Source: Rhizobium mongolense subsp. loessense (GTDB lineage Bacteria; Pseudomonadota; Alphaproteobacteria; Rhizobiales; Rhizobiaceae). Taken from it: a stretch of DNA of 64,000 nucleotides. The stretch covers positions 1 to 64,000 of the forward strand of contig NZ_FMTM01000015.1 of assembly GCF_900099775.1 (NCBI RefSeq). Direction: 5' to 3'. The translations under genes and the position numbers were made by a program. Below, piece after piece: positions 16,454 through 26,049 of the stretch. Under the pieces are notes generated by a model. The model did not search any database. It worked only from the letters and a program-made list of their open reading frames with translations, and was not told the origin of the DNA. Each line of letters opens with the position of its first letter. The first letter of the stretch is position 1.

Positions 16454-17989
16454 ATGAACACTGCCCTTCAACAACCCGCCGCGGACCGCAAGGCCGCAGA
16501 TGCGCCCGCCATCCTCGAAATGCGAGGCATTTCGCAGATCTTTCCCGGCGTAAAGGCGCTCGACAAGGTCAGCATCGCACTCTACCCCGGCAAAGTGACC
16601 GCGCTGATCGGCGAAAACGGCGCAGGCAAGTCCACTCTCGTCAAGATCCTGACCGGCATCTACAGGCCGAACGAAGGCGAGATCATCGTCGACGGCCAGC
16701 CCGTCACCTTCGCCAGCGCGCAGGCCGCAATCGATGCGGGCGTCACTGCCATCCATCAGGAAACTGTTCTCTTCGACGAATTGACGGTTGCCGAAAACAT
16801 CTTCCTCGGCCATGCGCCGCGCACAAAATTCCGCACCATCGACTGGAAGGCGATGAACAGCCGCTCGAAAGAGCTGTTGACTTCACTCGAAAGCAGCATC
16901 GATCCGACAATCCGGCTGAAGGACCTCTCGATCGCACAACGTCATCTGGTGGCAATTGCCCGCGCGCTTTCGATCGAGGCCCGTATCGTCATCATGGATG
17001 AGCCGACGGCTGCCCTTTCGCGCAAGGAGATCGACGATCTCTTCCGCATCGTTCAGGGCCTGAAGGAAAAGGGCAAGGCGATCCTTTTCATAAGCCACAA
17101 GTTCGACGAACTTTACGAGATTGCCGACAACTTCGTCGTCTTCCGCGACGGCCGCGCTGTCGGAAACGGCAGGCTGAAGGAAACGCCGCAGGACGCGATC
17201 GTGAAGCTCATGGTCGGCCGCGATGTCGAGAACGTGTTTCCGAAGTTTCCGGTAGAGATCGGCGGCCCCGTTCTCGAAGTCCAGGATTACTGTCACCGGA
17301 CGGAGTTCCGCGATATTTCCTTCACGCTTCGCAAAGGCGAGATCCTCGGCGTCTATGGCCTGATCGGCGCTGGACGCTCGGAACTCTGCCAGTCGCTTTT
17401 CGGCATCACCAAGCCGCTCTCCGGCAGGCTCATGCTCGACGGCAAGAAAATTTCGATGGCATCGCCGCTCGACGCCATCCGTGCCGGCATTGTGTATGTG
17501 CCGGAAGAGCGCGGCCGCCACGGCCTGGCACTGCCAATGCCGATCTATCAGAACATGACGCTGCCTTCACTGGCGCGCACCTCGCGCAAGGGCTTCCTGA
17601 AGGCTGCCAACGAATTTGCGCTCGCCCGCAAATACGCCGAGCGGCTGGACCTTCGCGCAGCCGCACTGTCCGTCCCCGTCGGCACGCTGTCTGGCGGCAA
17701 CCAGCAGAAAGTCGTCATCGGAAAATGGCTGGCGACGCAGCCCAAGGTCATTATCCTCGATGAGCCCACCAAGGGCATCGATATCGGTTCCAAGGCGGCG
17801 GTCCACGGCTTCATCAGCGAGCTTGCCGCCGAAGGGCTCTCGATCATCATGATCTCCTCCGAACTGCCGGAAATCATCGGCATGTCGGACCGTGTCCTGG
17901 TGATGAAAGAGGGGTTGTCGGTCGGTCTGTTTGAGCGCGCAGAGCTTTCGCCAGAGACACTGGTGCGCGCAGCGACCGGAAATGCATGA
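16454..17989 (+). CDS. rhaT: Rhamnose ABC transporter, double ATP-binding protein
   Basis: This is the 511-residue sugar-type (RbsA/AraG-like) ATPase with two ABC halves. The first has ISQIFPGVKALDKVSIALYPGKVTALIGENGAGKSTLVK and LSIAQRHLVAIARALS with VIMDEPTAAL. The second has FTLRKGEILGVYGLIGAGRSEL, a degenerate Walker A usual for this family, and LSGGNQQKVVIGKWL with IILDEPTKGID. The start is ATG 16454 with TAAGG five bases upstream; the frame remains open to 16412 through the hairpin, which is not plausible coding sequence. It drives uptake through the RhaP and RhaQ permeases. Confidence 0.95.
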   Translation: MNTALQQPAADRKAADAPAILEMRGISQIFPGVKALDKVSIALYPGKVTALIGENGAGKSTLVKILTGIYRPNEGEIIVDGQPVTFASAQAAIDAGVTAIHQETVLFDELTVAENIFLGHAPRTKFRTIDWKAMNSRSKELLTSLESSIDPTIRLKDLSIAQRHLVAIARALSIEARIVIMDEPTAALSRKEIDDLFRIVQGLKEKGKAILFISHKFDELYEIADNFVVFRDGRAVGNGRLKETPQDAIVKLMVGRDVENVFPKFPVEIGGPVLEVQDYCHRTEFRDISFTLRKGEILGVYGLIGAGRSELCQSLFGITKPLSGRLMLDGKKISMASPLDAIRAGIVYVPEERGRHGLALPMPIYQNMTLPSLARTSRKGFLKAANEFALARKYAERLDLRAAALSVPVGTLSGGNQQKVVIGKWLATQPKVIILDEPTKGIDIGSKAAVHGFISELAAEGLSIIMISSELPEIIGMSDRVLVMKEGLSVGLFERAELSPETLVRAATGNA

Positions 17990-17998
17990 GGTGATGGA

Positions 17999-19000
17999 AT
18001 GGCACGACTGATCAGAAAACGCGAAACCCTGCTTTTCCTCATCATCGTCTTGATGATCGCGGTCTTTTCGGCGCGCGCTGCAGATTTTGCGACGCCCTCC
18101 AACCTCGCCGGCATCTTCAACGATACCTCGATCCTCATCATCCTGGCGCTCGCGCAGATGACCGTTATCCTCACGAAATCGATTGACCTTTCGGTCGCCG
18201 CCAATCTCGCCTTCACCGGCATGGCAATCGCGATGATGAATGCCGCCTTCCCTGATCTGCCGCTGGTCGTCCTGATCCTTGCAGCGATCGCGATCGGCGC
18301 CTGCCTCGGTGCGATCAACGGCTTTCTTGTCTGGGCCCTTGAAATCCCCCCGATCGTCGTCACGCTCGGGACGCTGACCATCTATCGCGGCATGGCCTTC
18401 GTGCTCTCCGGCGGCGCCTGGGTGAACGCCCATCAGATGACACCGACCTTCCTTTCCGTGCCCCGCACGCCGCTCCTCGGCCTGCCAGTTCTGAGCTGGG
18501 TGGGGATCGCAATCGTGCTCCTGATGTATATTCTGCTGAAGTATACCCAGTTCGGCAGATCGGCCTATGCGACTGGCGGCAACCCGACGGCGGCCGTCTA
18601 TGCGGGAATCGATACCGGTTGGACGAAATTCCTGGCCTTCGTGCTGTCGGGTGCGCTCGCCGGCCTTGCAAGCTACCTGTGGGTCTCGCGCTACGCGGTC
18701 GCCTATGTCGATATCGCCAGCGGCTTCGAGCTCGACAGCGTCGCCGCCTGCGTCATAGGCGGCATCTCGATCGCCGGCGGCGTCGGGTCAGTTATCGGCA
18801 CGGTGCTCGGCGCACTCTTCCTCGGCGTCATCAAGAATGCGCTTCCCGTCATCGGTATTTCGCCCTTCACCCAGATGGCGATCTCAGGCACCGTCATCAT
18901 CCTCGCCGTCGTCTTCAATGCCCGACGCGAGCGCAGTCGCGGCCGTATCATCCTGCGCGACAAGGCAGCTGCAGAAACTCCAGCCGAGGTCGTCGCATGA
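17999..19000 (+). CDS. rhaP: Rhamnose ABC transporter permease
   Basis: This 333-residue inner-membrane permease belongs to the RbsC/BPD_transp_2 family. It has about eight to ten hydrophobic segments, starting LLFLIIVLMIAVFSARAADFATPSNLAGIFNDTSILIILALAQMTVILTKSIDLSVAANLAFTGM. The SIDLSV segment and the GRSAYATGGNPTAAVYAGIDTGWTKFLAFVLSGALAGLA cytoplasmic loop are characteristic. It follows rhaT by nine bases and its TGA overlaps the rhaQ ATG (ATGA). It forms a heterodimeric channel with RhaQ. Confidence 0.94.
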   Translation: MARLIRKRETLLFLIIVLMIAVFSARAADFATPSNLAGIFNDTSILIILALAQMTVILTKSIDLSVAANLAFTGMAIAMMNAAFPDLPLVVLILAAIAIGACLGAINGFLVWALEIPPIVVTLGTLTIYRGMAFVLSGGAWVNAHQMTPTFLSVPRTPLLGLPVLSWVGIAIVLLMYILLKYTQFGRSAYATGGNPTAAVYAGIDTGWTKFLAFVLSGALAGLASYLWVSRYAVAYVDIASGFELDSVAACVIGGISIAGGVGSVIGTVLGALFLGVIKNALPVIGISPFTQMAISGTVIILAVVFNARRERSRGRIILRDKAAAETPAEVVA

Positions 19001-20007
19001 GCACCGTTTCCGCCCCAACCGAAAAGCGCGTCATTCCCGATCGTCTCGGCACACCGTTCCGCCGCATCATGGCCAGCTGGGAAGTGCTGCTTTTCGGCGT
19101 TGCCATCCTGATCTTCGTCTTCAACTCCATGGCATCGCCCTACTTCCTGAATGCATGGAACCTCTCGGACGCAACCTTCAATTTCACCGAAAAAGCGATG
19201 ATCGCCTTTGCCATGGCGCTGCTTGTGATCGCAGGCGAGATCGATCTTTCGGTTGCAGCCATCATCGCGCTTGCATCGACGGCCATGGGAGCGGCCGCGC
19301 AGGCCGGCATCGCCACGCCGGGCCTCGTGCTGATCGGCATCGGTACCGGGCTGGTTTGCGGGGTTTTCAACGGCGTCCTCGTCTCCGTGCTGAAACTGCC
19401 GTCGATCGTCGTCACCATCGGCACGATGAGCCTCTTCCGCGGCATCTCCTATATCGTGCTGGGGGACCAGGCATACGGCAAATACCCCGCCGATTTCGCC
19501 TACTTCGGCCAGGGCTATGTCGTCTGGGTCTTTTCCTTCGAATTCGTGCTGTTCTTCGTGCTGGCGATCCTCTTTGGCATCTTGCTGCACGCCACGAACT
19601 TTGGCCGCCAGGTCTATACGATTGGCAATAACGATTTTGCTGCCCGCTTCTCCGGGATTCCGGTCGAACGCGTGAAATTCATCCTCTTCATGCTGACCGG
19701 TGTCATGAGCGGTATTGCAGCCGTGTGCCTCACCTCGCGCCTTGGCTCCACCCGTCCCTCGATTGCGCAGGGTTGGGAGCTCGAAGTCGTCACCATGGTC
19801 GTGCTCGGCGGTGTCTCGATCCTCGGCGGCTCTGGCACGATCGGCGGCGTCGTCATCGCGGCCTTCGTCATGGGTCTCGTTACCTTCGGCCTCGGCCTGC
19901 TCAACGTTCCGGGCATCGTCATGTCGATCTTCATCGGCCTGCTGCTCATCACCACCATTGCCATTCCGATTATCGCCCGACGTATCAAAGCCATGAGTTC
20001 CAAATGA
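18997..20007 (+). CDS. rhaQ: Rhamnose ABC transporter permease, second subunit
   Basis: This is a 336-residue RbsC-type permease paralogous to RhaP. AMALLVIAGEIDLSVAAIIALASTAMGAAAQAG, NFGRQVYTIGNNDFAARFSGIPVERVKFILFMLTGVMSGIAAV and VVLGGVSILGGSGTIGGVVIAAF are family landmarks. I set the start at ATG 18997, inside the rhaP stop. The same frame is open far upstream inside rhaP, but that stretch is an arginine-rich shadow. It ends with TGA overlapping the ATG of rhaU. Confidence 0.94.
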   Translation: MSTVSAPTEKRVIPDRLGTPFRRIMASWEVLLFGVAILIFVFNSMASPYFLNAWNLSDATFNFTEKAMIAFAMALLVIAGEIDLSVAAIIALASTAMGAAAQAGIATPGLVLIGIGTGLVCGVFNGVLVSVLKLPSIVVTIGTMSLFRGISYIVLGDQAYGKYPADFAYFGQGYVVWVFSFEFVLFFVLAILFGILLHATNFGRQVYTIGNNDFAARFSGIPVERVKFILFMLTGVMSGIAAVCLTSRLGSTRPSIAQGWELEVVTMVVLGGVSILGGSGTIGGVVIAAFVMGLVTFGLGLLNVPGIVMSIFIGLLLITTIAIPIIARRIKAMSSK

Positions 20008-20324
20008 CCCTTGAAAGACACGCCTTCAAGATGAGACTCAATCCAGGCATGGAAGCCGAATACAGGAAGCGGCACGACGAGATCTGGCCGGAGCTCGTCG
20101 AGCTGCTGCACAAGTCCGGCGCGAGTGACTATTCGATCCATCTCGACCGCGAGACGAACACGCTCTTCGGCGTGCTGACGCGGCCGAAAGATCATACGAT
20201 GGCGAGCCTGCCGGAACATCCCCTCATGAAAAAGTGGTGGGACCATATGGCCGACATCATGGAAACCAATCCGGACAATTCACCGCTACAGAGCGACCTC
20301 GTCACCGTCTTCCACATGCCATGA
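20004..20324 (+). CDS. rhaU: L-rhamnose mutarotase
   Basis: This is a 106-residue protein of the RhaM/YiiL mutarotase family, which speeds interconversion of alpha- and beta-L-rhamnose. Catalytic-type residues Y20 and H24 (EAEYRKRHDEIWPEL), Y42 (DYSIHL) and the W77-W78 pair (PLMKKWWDHMADIM) are in place. It overlaps rhaQ upstream and rhaK downstream by four bases each, so it is translationally coupled in the operon. In rhizobia this gene is called rhaU and is needed for efficient rhamnose uptake and use. Confidence 0.93.
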   Translation: MTLERHAFKMRLNPGMEAEYRKRHDEIWPELVELLHKSGASDYSIHLDRETNTLFGVLTRPKDHTMASLPEHPLMKKWWDHMADIMETNPDNSPLQSDLVTVFHMP

Positions 20325-21703
20325 GCAAACCACCCGCTTACCGGCGTATCGCCGTTCTCGATATTGGCAAGACGAATGCAAAAGTCGTCGTGCTCGACAG
20401 CCAAACCGGCATGGAAATCGCAGCCGCAAAGACGGCGAATACAGTTGTCCGGTCCGGCATTTATCCGCACTATGATATCGGGACCCTTTGGGGTTTTGCG
20501 ATCGATGCGCTGAAGTCTTTCGCGGCAAAGCCGGGATTCGATGCGATTTCGATCACGACCCATGGCGCCTCAGCAGCACTGCTCAGCGCCGACGGCACGC
20601 TTGCGATGCCGGTTCTCGACTACGAGCATGAATATCCGCAAGAGATCCGAGACGCCTATACGGCGCTGCGCCCTCCCTTTTCGGAGACTTATTCACCGCG
20701 CCAGTCGATGGGGCTGAATGTCGGCGCCCAGCTTCATTATCAAAAGACCGCCTTTACGCAGGAATTCGCGAAAGTGGCAACGATCGTCACCTATCCGCAA
20801 TATTGGGCGGGACGGCTGACGGGCGTTACAGCCAACGAACTGACCTCGCTCGGCTGCCATACAGATCTCTGGAACCCAAAAACAGGCGAATATTCCTCGC
20901 TCGTCGATCGGCTCGGCATTCGCAATCTCATGGCGCCGATCCGCTCGGCTTTCGACGCACTCGGCCCCGTCCTGCCGGACATAGCCGCCGAGATCGGCCT
21001 CACCACAGACATCCCGGTCTATTGCGGCATCCATGATTCCAACGCCTCGCTGCTGCCGCATCTCGTTGCGCGCACGGCGCCCTTTGCGGTTGTCTCGACT
21101 GGCACATGGGTCGTAAACTTCGGCGTCGGCGGCGATCTCACCCATCTCGATCCGAAGCGCGATGCGCTCGCCAATGTCGATGCCTTTGGCCGGGCCGTGC
21201 CGTCCTCCCGCTTCATGGGCGGCCGCGAGTTCGAAATTCTTTCCGCAGAAATCGGCAATGTTCCGCTTGAAGACGTTGCGGCAGCTCTCGGCCCCGTCGT
21301 TGCAGGAAACCTGATGCTGCTGCCGAACGTGGCCCCCGGCTCCGGCCCCTTTCCCGACCGCAAAAGGCACTGGCTGAATGCCGATGGCGCAAGCCCTGCG
21401 CAACGCTACGCCGCCATGTGCCTCTACCTCGCTTTGATGACCGAGGCCTGCCTCGCCCTGATCGGCACCAATGGGCCCGTCATCGTCGAAGGGCCGTTCG
21501 CGCTGAACGAGACGTATCTCAAGGTACTTGCGGCATTGATGGGACGCGACGTGATCGCACTGCCCGGCTCGACCGGCACCAGCCAGGGCGCCGCGCTGCT
21601 GACCGGCATCAGATCCGCGCCCGGTCCGGAACGACGTTTCACGCCGGCGGCGATTGCCGGTCTCAAGGACTATCGCTGCGCCTGGCAAAAGGCGATGGAA
21701 TAA
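20321..21703 (+). CDS. rhaK: Carbohydrate kinase of the rhamnose operon (FGGY family)
   Basis: This is a 460-residue FGGY kinase with the phosphate-1 motif RIAVLDIGKTNAKVVVLD at the N-terminus and the hinge and adenosine regions FAVVSTGTWVVNFG and GPVIVEGPFALNETYLKVLAALMGRDVIAL. It would phosphorylate L-rhamnulose before RhaD cleavage. In R. leguminosarum RhaK is also required for activity of the ABC importer, from the literature. The start ATG 20321 overlaps the rhaU stop; the frame open back to 20234 is inside rhaU. It is the last gene of the rhaRSTPQUK run. Confidence 0.94.
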   Translation: MSKPPAYRRIAVLDIGKTNAKVVVLDSQTGMEIAAAKTANTVVRSGIYPHYDIGTLWGFAIDALKSFAAKPGFDAISITTHGASAALLSADGTLAMPVLDYEHEYPQEIRDAYTALRPPFSETYSPRQSMGLNVGAQLHYQKTAFTQEFAKVATIVTYPQYWAGRLTGVTANELTSLGCHTDLWNPKTGEYSSLVDRLGIRNLMAPIRSAFDALGPVLPDIAAEIGLTTDIPVYCGIHDSNASLLPHLVARTAPFAVVSTGTWVVNFGVGGDLTHLDPKRDALANVDAFGRAVPSSRFMGGREFEILSAEIGNVPLEDVAAALGPVVAGNLMLLPNVAPGSGPFPDRKRHWLNADGASPAQRYAAMCLYLALMTEACLALIGTNGPVIVEGPFALNETYLKVLAALMGRDVIALPGSTGTSQGAALLTGIRSAPGPERRFTPAAIAGLKDYRCAWQKAME

Positions 21704-21785
21704 CGGTCTTTCGATTCGTGCTCTTTACCTGATCTTAGGCCGGCAGCTAATGTCGGGTCGTTCAAACTCAGGGGGAGGAAATATC

Positions 21786-22553
21786 ATGACGGATTCAAAC
21801 GCGGTCTTCGATCCGCGTGGCCTTGCCGCGCGGCTTCGCAGCCTCCACAACGCGGGCAAGCAGGCGCCGACCGCCGATTTCGTACTTCCAACCGACCTCC
21901 GCCACGCCATGGACGCGCAGAATTTCCTTGCCGCCGAGCAAGGCATTCCCAGCAATGCGTGGAAAGTGGCGGCCTCGCCGGATGGCCAGGCTGTGGCTGC
22001 GCCGCTTCATCCCTATATCGAAGCCGATTCCGGCGCCGAAATTCCCTGGGCGGAGGGCACGAAACTTGAAGCGGAGATTGCCATTCGCCTCGGCACGGAT
22101 CTGCCGATCCGCGACAGCGGCTACAGCCGGGACGCAGTCGCCGATGCAGTCGCGACCGTCCATCTCGGCGCAGAACTCCTGGTTTCCGCCATTCAGGAGG
22201 GCGGCAGGGCCTCCTTTTTGCTTTTCCTTGCCGATCGCCTCGGCAACAGCGGCTATGTGCTTGGTCCGCCCGTGCCAAAAACGCTCATCGACACGGCGAC
22301 CGGAACGCCGCTGAAAGTCACCTTCAATGGCCAGCCGATCTACGATGCCCCCGCGCAGCATCCGAAGGGCGACGTGCTCACCTGGCTTGTCGGCTACGCG
22401 AATGACAGGTTGCGGCCGAAAAGCTCGCTGAAAGCGGGAGCGCTGATTACAACGGGTACCCTCTGTGGCGCGATCGAACTTCATTCGCCGGGCGAGGTCG
22501 ACATCCTTCTCGGCGAGACCAGCAAGCTGCACCTTTCGCTCGTCGCGAAATAA
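21786..22553 (+). CDS. 2-keto-4-pentenoate hydratase/fumarylacetoacetate hydrolase-family protein
   Basis: This is a 255-residue protein of the MhpD/hydratase branch of the FAH superfamily. The metal-binding E95-A-E97 (GTKLEAEIAIRLG) is present, followed by VHLGAELLVSAIQ, with the C-terminal GALITTGTLCGAIELHSPGEV. GGGGAGG lies before ATG 21786. It follows rhaK by 82 bases on the same strand but has no clear role in rhamnose breakdown. Its TAA directly abuts the stop of the convergent dehydrogenase gene. Likely substrates are short 2-oxo-acids or acylpyruvates; the exact one is unknown. Confidence 0.85.
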   Translation: MTDSNAVFDPRGLAARLRSLHNAGKQAPTADFVLPTDLRHAMDAQNFLAAEQGIPSNAWKVAASPDGQAVAAPLHPYIEADSGAEIPWAEGTKLEAEIAIRLGTDLPIRDSGYSRDAVADAVATVHLGAELLVSAIQEGGRASFLLFLADRLGNSGYVLGPPVPKTLIDTATGTPLKVTFNGQPIYDAPAQHPKGDVLTWLVGYANDRLRPKSSLKAGALITTGTLCGAIELHSPGEVDILLGETSKLHLSLVAK

Positions 22554-23435
22554 TCAGACCTTGTTGCGAAACATCTCGATGATGGCGGAAAAGTCCCTTG
22601 CGCCATTGCCCTGCTTTTCGAAGAGCGCGTAAAGCTGCGCGGCTTCGGCACCAAGCGGGGTTGACGCGCCGCTCAAAAGTGCCGCCTCCTGCGAAAGGCG
22701 CAGATCCTTCAGCATCAAGGCAGCGGCAAAGCCCGGCTGATAGCCATTGTTTGCAGGCGAGGTCGGAACCGGTCCCGGCACCGGGCAATAGGTATTGATG
22801 GACCAGCACTGACCGGACGATGTCGATGCAACATCAAAAAGCGCCTGGTGTGAAAGGCCGAGTTTTTCAGCCAGCACGAAAGCCTCGCAGACGCCGATCA
22901 TCGAAATTCCGAGGATCATATTGTTACAGATCTTGGCCGCTTGCCCAGCACCGGCCTCGCCACAGTGGACGATCTTCTTGCCCATGGCTTCAAGGATCGG
23001 CCTGGCCTTGGCGAAACTCTCCTGCGAACCACCCGCCATGAACGTCAGCGTTCCCGCCGCAGCCCCGCCCGTTCCGCCGGAGACGGGGGCGTCGAGCGAA
23101 AGGCAGCCCGCCGCCTTGGCCATCGCATGGGCCTTGCGCGCGCTTTCGACGTCGATGGTCGAGCAGTCGATCACCAGGGTTCCGGCGGGAATGGAAGCGA
23201 GAATGTCCGGCCATGCGGTCAGCACATGTTTACCTTGCGGCAGCATCGTGACGACAGTCTCGGCACTGGCCACCGCCTGGCTTACGTGGCTTGCGGGTTT
23301 CACGCCGGTTTCCTCTGCCGCCTTGAGAACCGGCACGGCGAGATCGAAGCCCGTCACCTCATGCCCGGCCTTGACGAGATTGGCCGCCATCGGCCCGCCC
23401 ATGTTTCCAAGCCCGATAAATGCAATCCGTGCCAT
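22554..23435 (-). CDS. 3-hydroxyisobutyrate dehydrogenase-family NAD(P)-dependent oxidoreductase
   Basis: This is a 293-residue beta-hydroxyacid dehydrogenase. It has the N-terminal nucleotide-binding IAFIGLGNMGGPMAANLVKAG, substrate loop LDAPVSGGTGGA, and the catalytic lysine in GQAAKICNNMIL (K168 from the chosen start). I chose the second of two adjacent ATGs (23435) because GGGAGG is then five bases away. It follows the GMC oxidoreductase by ten bases on the same strand, making it the last gene of the liv-type operon. Family members act on 3-hydroxyisobutyrate, tartronate semialdehyde or related hydroxyacids; context does not settle which. Confidence 0.88.
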   Translation of the reverse strand: MARIAFIGLGNMGGPMAANLVKAGHEVTGFDLAVPVLKAAEETGVKPASHVSQAVASAETVVTMLPQGKHVLTAWPDILASIPAGTLVIDCSTIDVESARKAHAMAKAAGCLSLDAPVSGGTGGAAAGTLTFMAGGSQESFAKARPILEAMGKKIVHCGEAGAGQAAKICNNMILGISMIGVCEAFVLAEKLGLSHQALFDVASTSSGQCWSINTYCPVPGPVPTSPANNGYQPGFAAALMLKDLRLSQEAALLSGASTPLGAEAAQLYALFEKQGNGARDFSAIIEMFRNKV

Positions 23436-23445
23436 CATGGCCTCC

Positions 23446-25041
23446 CTATCTGTTATCTTCGAGGATCATCGCTGCCGCCTTTTCGGCGATCATGATCGTT
23501 GGAGAATTCGTATTGCCTGACGTGATCGACGGCATGATGGAGGCATCCGCGATCCTGAGCTTGGCGAGCGCGCGCAGCTTCAGGCGCGGATCAACGACGC
23601 TGTCTTTGTCTGCACCCATCCGGCAGGTTCCGACCGGATGGAAGATTGTCGTGCCGATGTCGCCGGCCGCCCGCTCCAGATCGGCCTCCGTCTGATAGGA
23701 GGGACCGGGTTTGAACTCCTCGGGCTGAAAGCGCGCAAAGGACGGCTGTGAAACGATCCGCCGTGTCAGCCTTATCGATCGAACAGCTATGTCGCGATCC
23801 CGCTCCGTCGAGAGGTATTTCGGAGCAATCGTCGGCTGCGTTGCAAAATCCGGGCTTGCAAGATGCACGGAGCCACGGCTTTCCGGCCTGAGATTGCAGA
23901 CGCTTGCGGTGATCGCCGGAAAGGCGTGCACCGGATCGCCGAACTTGTCGAGCGAGACCGGCTGCACATGATACTGCAGGTCGGGTGTTTCCTTGTCTGG
24001 CCCCGAGCGCGTGAAGATGCCAAGCTGGCTCGGTGCCATGGCCATTGGTCCGGAACGGCGGATCAGGTATTCGAGCCCGATCGCCGCCTTGCCGATCAAC
24101 TTTGTCGCCTTCTCGTTCAGCGTCGGCACGCCGGTGACCTTATAGGCGAGGCGAAGCTGAAGATGGTCCTGCAGGTTCTCCCCGACCCCCTTGACCTCGG
24201 TAACGACATCTACGCCGGCATTGTTGAGCACGTCGCCGCGCCCGATGCCGGAGAGCTCCAGGATATGCGGCGAGCCGATGGAACCGGCAGAAAGGATCGT
24301 CTCTTTGGCCGCATATGCGCGCTTGGCCGTGCCGTCGTGCTGGAACTCGACGCCGGAAATGGCACCCTCCTCCACAAGCAGCCGCCGCGCTTGCGCCTTC
24401 ACCAGGACAGTCAGATTGGTGCGCTTCATAGCCGGCCGGAGGAAGGCCTTTGCCGTGTTCCAGCGAATTCCGGAGCGCTGGTTGACGTCGAAATAGCCGG
24501 AGCCTTCGTTGCTGCCGCGGTTGAAATCCTCCGTAATCGGAATGCCGGCTTCCCGAGCTGCCTGCTGGAAGGCGTCGAGCACGGCCCAGCGCACCCGCGC
24601 TTTTTCGACGCGCCATTCGCCACCCGCACCATGCATCTCGTCGGCGCCGCGGTAATGATCCTCCGATCTCCGGAAGAAGGGCACAATATCGCTCCAGCTC
24701 CAGCCGCTGCATCCCATCTGCCGCCAAAGGTCGTAGTCGCGCGCCTGGCCGCGCATGTAAATCATGCCGTTGATCGACGAACAGCCGCCGAGCACCTTGC
24801 CGCGCGGATAGCCCAGAGCCCGGCCGTTCAGCCCTTCCTCGGGTGCCGTGGTAAAGCACCAGTCGGTGCGCGGATTGTTGATGCAGTAAAGATAGCCGAC
24901 CGGTATGTGTATCCAGTGGTAGTTGTCGCTGCCGCCGGCTTCCAGCAGGAGCACGCGGTTATTGCGGTCTTCGGATAGCCGGTTCGCCAGCACACAGCCC
25001 GCACTGCCAGCGCCGATGATGATATAGTCGTAGCGATCCAT
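23446..25041 (-). CDS. GMC-family FAD oxidoreductase (choline-dehydrogenase-like)
   Basis: This is a 531-residue flavoenzyme of the glucose-methanol-choline family. It has the FAD-binding DYIIIGAGSAGCVLANRLSED at the N-terminus, GMC signature 1 YPRGKVLGGCSSINGMIYMRGQ, signature 2 near LSAGSIGSPHILELSGIG, and the catalytic pair H468 (FHPVGTCRMG) with N512 (SGNTNSPT). Such enzymes oxidise primary or secondary alcohols. It lies 17 bases after livM-like and 10 before the hydroxyacid dehydrogenase, so an imported alcohol or polyol may be oxidised here before further steps. Choline itself is possible but unsupported; no betaine aldehyde dehydrogenase gene is nearby. Confidence 0.9.
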   Translation of the reverse strand: MDRYDYIIIGAGSAGCVLANRLSEDRNNRVLLLEAGGSDNYHWIHIPVGYLYCINNPRTDWCFTTAPEEGLNGRALGYPRGKVLGGCSSINGMIYMRGQARDYDLWRQMGCSGWSWSDIVPFFRRSEDHYRGADEMHGAGGEWRVEKARVRWAVLDAFQQAAREAGIPITEDFNRGSNEGSGYFDVNQRSGIRWNTAKAFLRPAMKRTNLTVLVKAQARRLLVEEGAISGVEFQHDGTAKRAYAAKETILSAGSIGSPHILELSGIGRGDVLNNAGVDVVTEVKGVGENLQDHLQLRLAYKVTGVPTLNEKATKLIGKAAIGLEYLIRRSGPMAMAPSQLGIFTRSGPDKETPDLQYHVQPVSLDKFGDPVHAFPAITASVCNLRPESRGSVHLASPDFATQPTIAPKYLSTERDRDIAVRSIRLTRRIVSQPSFARFQPEEFKPGPSYQTEADLERAAGDIGTTIFHPVGTCRMGADKDSVVDPRLKLRALAKLRIADASIMPSITSGNTNSPTIMIAEKAAAMILEDNR

Positions 25042-25058
25042 CTGATGTCACCGGCCGC

Positions 25059-26048
25059 TCAACGGCGATACACGAAGCCCAGTTTCCGGCCGATCCACGA
25101 GGCGTAGAACTCGCCGACGATCCCGCGACGGAAGATCAACACGCAGATCATGAAAACGACGCCGGTGATGATCGTGACGGGGAATTCCGATGTCGCGAGA
25201 TAGTTCTGCAGTGTCACGACAAGCCCCGCCCCGAAGATCGGACCAATCAGCGTGCCGATGCCGCCGAGAAGCGTCATCAAGATCACCTCGCCCGACATCT
25301 GCCAGGCGACGTCCGTCAGCGTCGCGAACTGGAAGACCAGCGACTTCAAGGCTCCAGCCAACCCGGCAAGGGCTGCCGACATCACGAAGGCGCCGAGCTT
25401 GTAACGCGCCACCGAATAGCCGAGCGAGATCGCTCGGTTCTCGTTTTCCCGGATCGATTTCAGGATCATGCCGAAGGGCGAATGGATGAAACGCCAGATC
25501 AAAAGCATGCCGATGACGAAGACCGCCAGGACGAAGTAGTACATGCTGGTCGAATTATTCAAATCGATGAAGCCGAAGAGATGCCCCCTCGGGACGGACT
25601 GGATGCCGTCCTCGCCTTCTGTGAATTCCGCCTGCAGGCAGAAGAAGAAAAACATCTGCGAAAGCGCAAGCGTGATCATCGCGAAATAGATGCCCTGACG
25701 GCGAATGGCGAGATAGCCCATGACGAGGCCGAGGAGTGCAGCACCCGCAACGCCGATCAGGATGCCGAGTTCGGGGGGCACCCCCCATGCCTTGACGGTG
25801 TAGGCAGTGAAATAGGCGGCCCCGCCAAAGAAGGTCGCATGCCCGAATGAAAGCAGCCCGGTATAGCCGAGCAACAGGTTGAACGCGCAGGCAAAGAGCG
25901 CAAAGCACAGCAGCTTCATCAGGAAGATAGGGTAGAAGAAGAACGGCGCGAGCAGCAGGAGCAAAAGGCCGATGATCAGGAAGCCGGCCTGTACCGACAG
26001 TGCGGTGCGGCTCTTTTCTGCACGAATGGTTTCGGTGATGTCGGTCAT
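25059..26048 (-). CDS. Branched-chain amino acid-type ABC permease, LivM-like
   Basis: This is an inner-membrane permease of about 329 residues with roughly ten hydrophobic stretches. LLFAPFFFYPIFLMKLLCFALFACAFNLLLGYTGLLSFGHATFFGGAAY and the C-terminal GEVILMTLLGGIGTLIGPIFGAGLVVTLQNYL are diagnostic of LivM. Two starts are possible: ATG 26057 overlapping the livH-like stop, or ATG 26048, which follows GGGA by eight bases; I prefer the latter. It partners the LivH-like permease. Confidence 0.92.
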   Translation of the reverse strand: MTDITETIRAEKSRTALSVQAGFLIIGLLLLLLAPFFFYPIFLMKLLCFALFACAFNLLLGYTGLLSFGHATFFGGAAYFTAYTVKAWGVPPELGILIGVAGAALLGLVMGYLAIRRQGIYFAMITLALSQMFFFFCLQAEFTEGEDGIQSVPRGHLFGFIDLNNSTSMYYFVLAVFVIGMLLIWRFIHSPFGMILKSIRENENRAISLGYSVARYKLGAFVMSAALAGLAGALKSLVFQFATLTDVAWQMSGEVILMTLLGGIGTLIGPIFGAGLVVTLQNYLATSEFPVTIITGVVFMICVLIFRRGIVGEFYASWIGRKLGFVYRR

Positions 26049-26049
26049 C

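Noticed and set aside
18619..18996. Upstream extension of the rhaQ frame
   Set aside because: It lies inside rhaP in another frame; ATG 18997 overlapping the rhaP stop matches the coupling seen through the operon.
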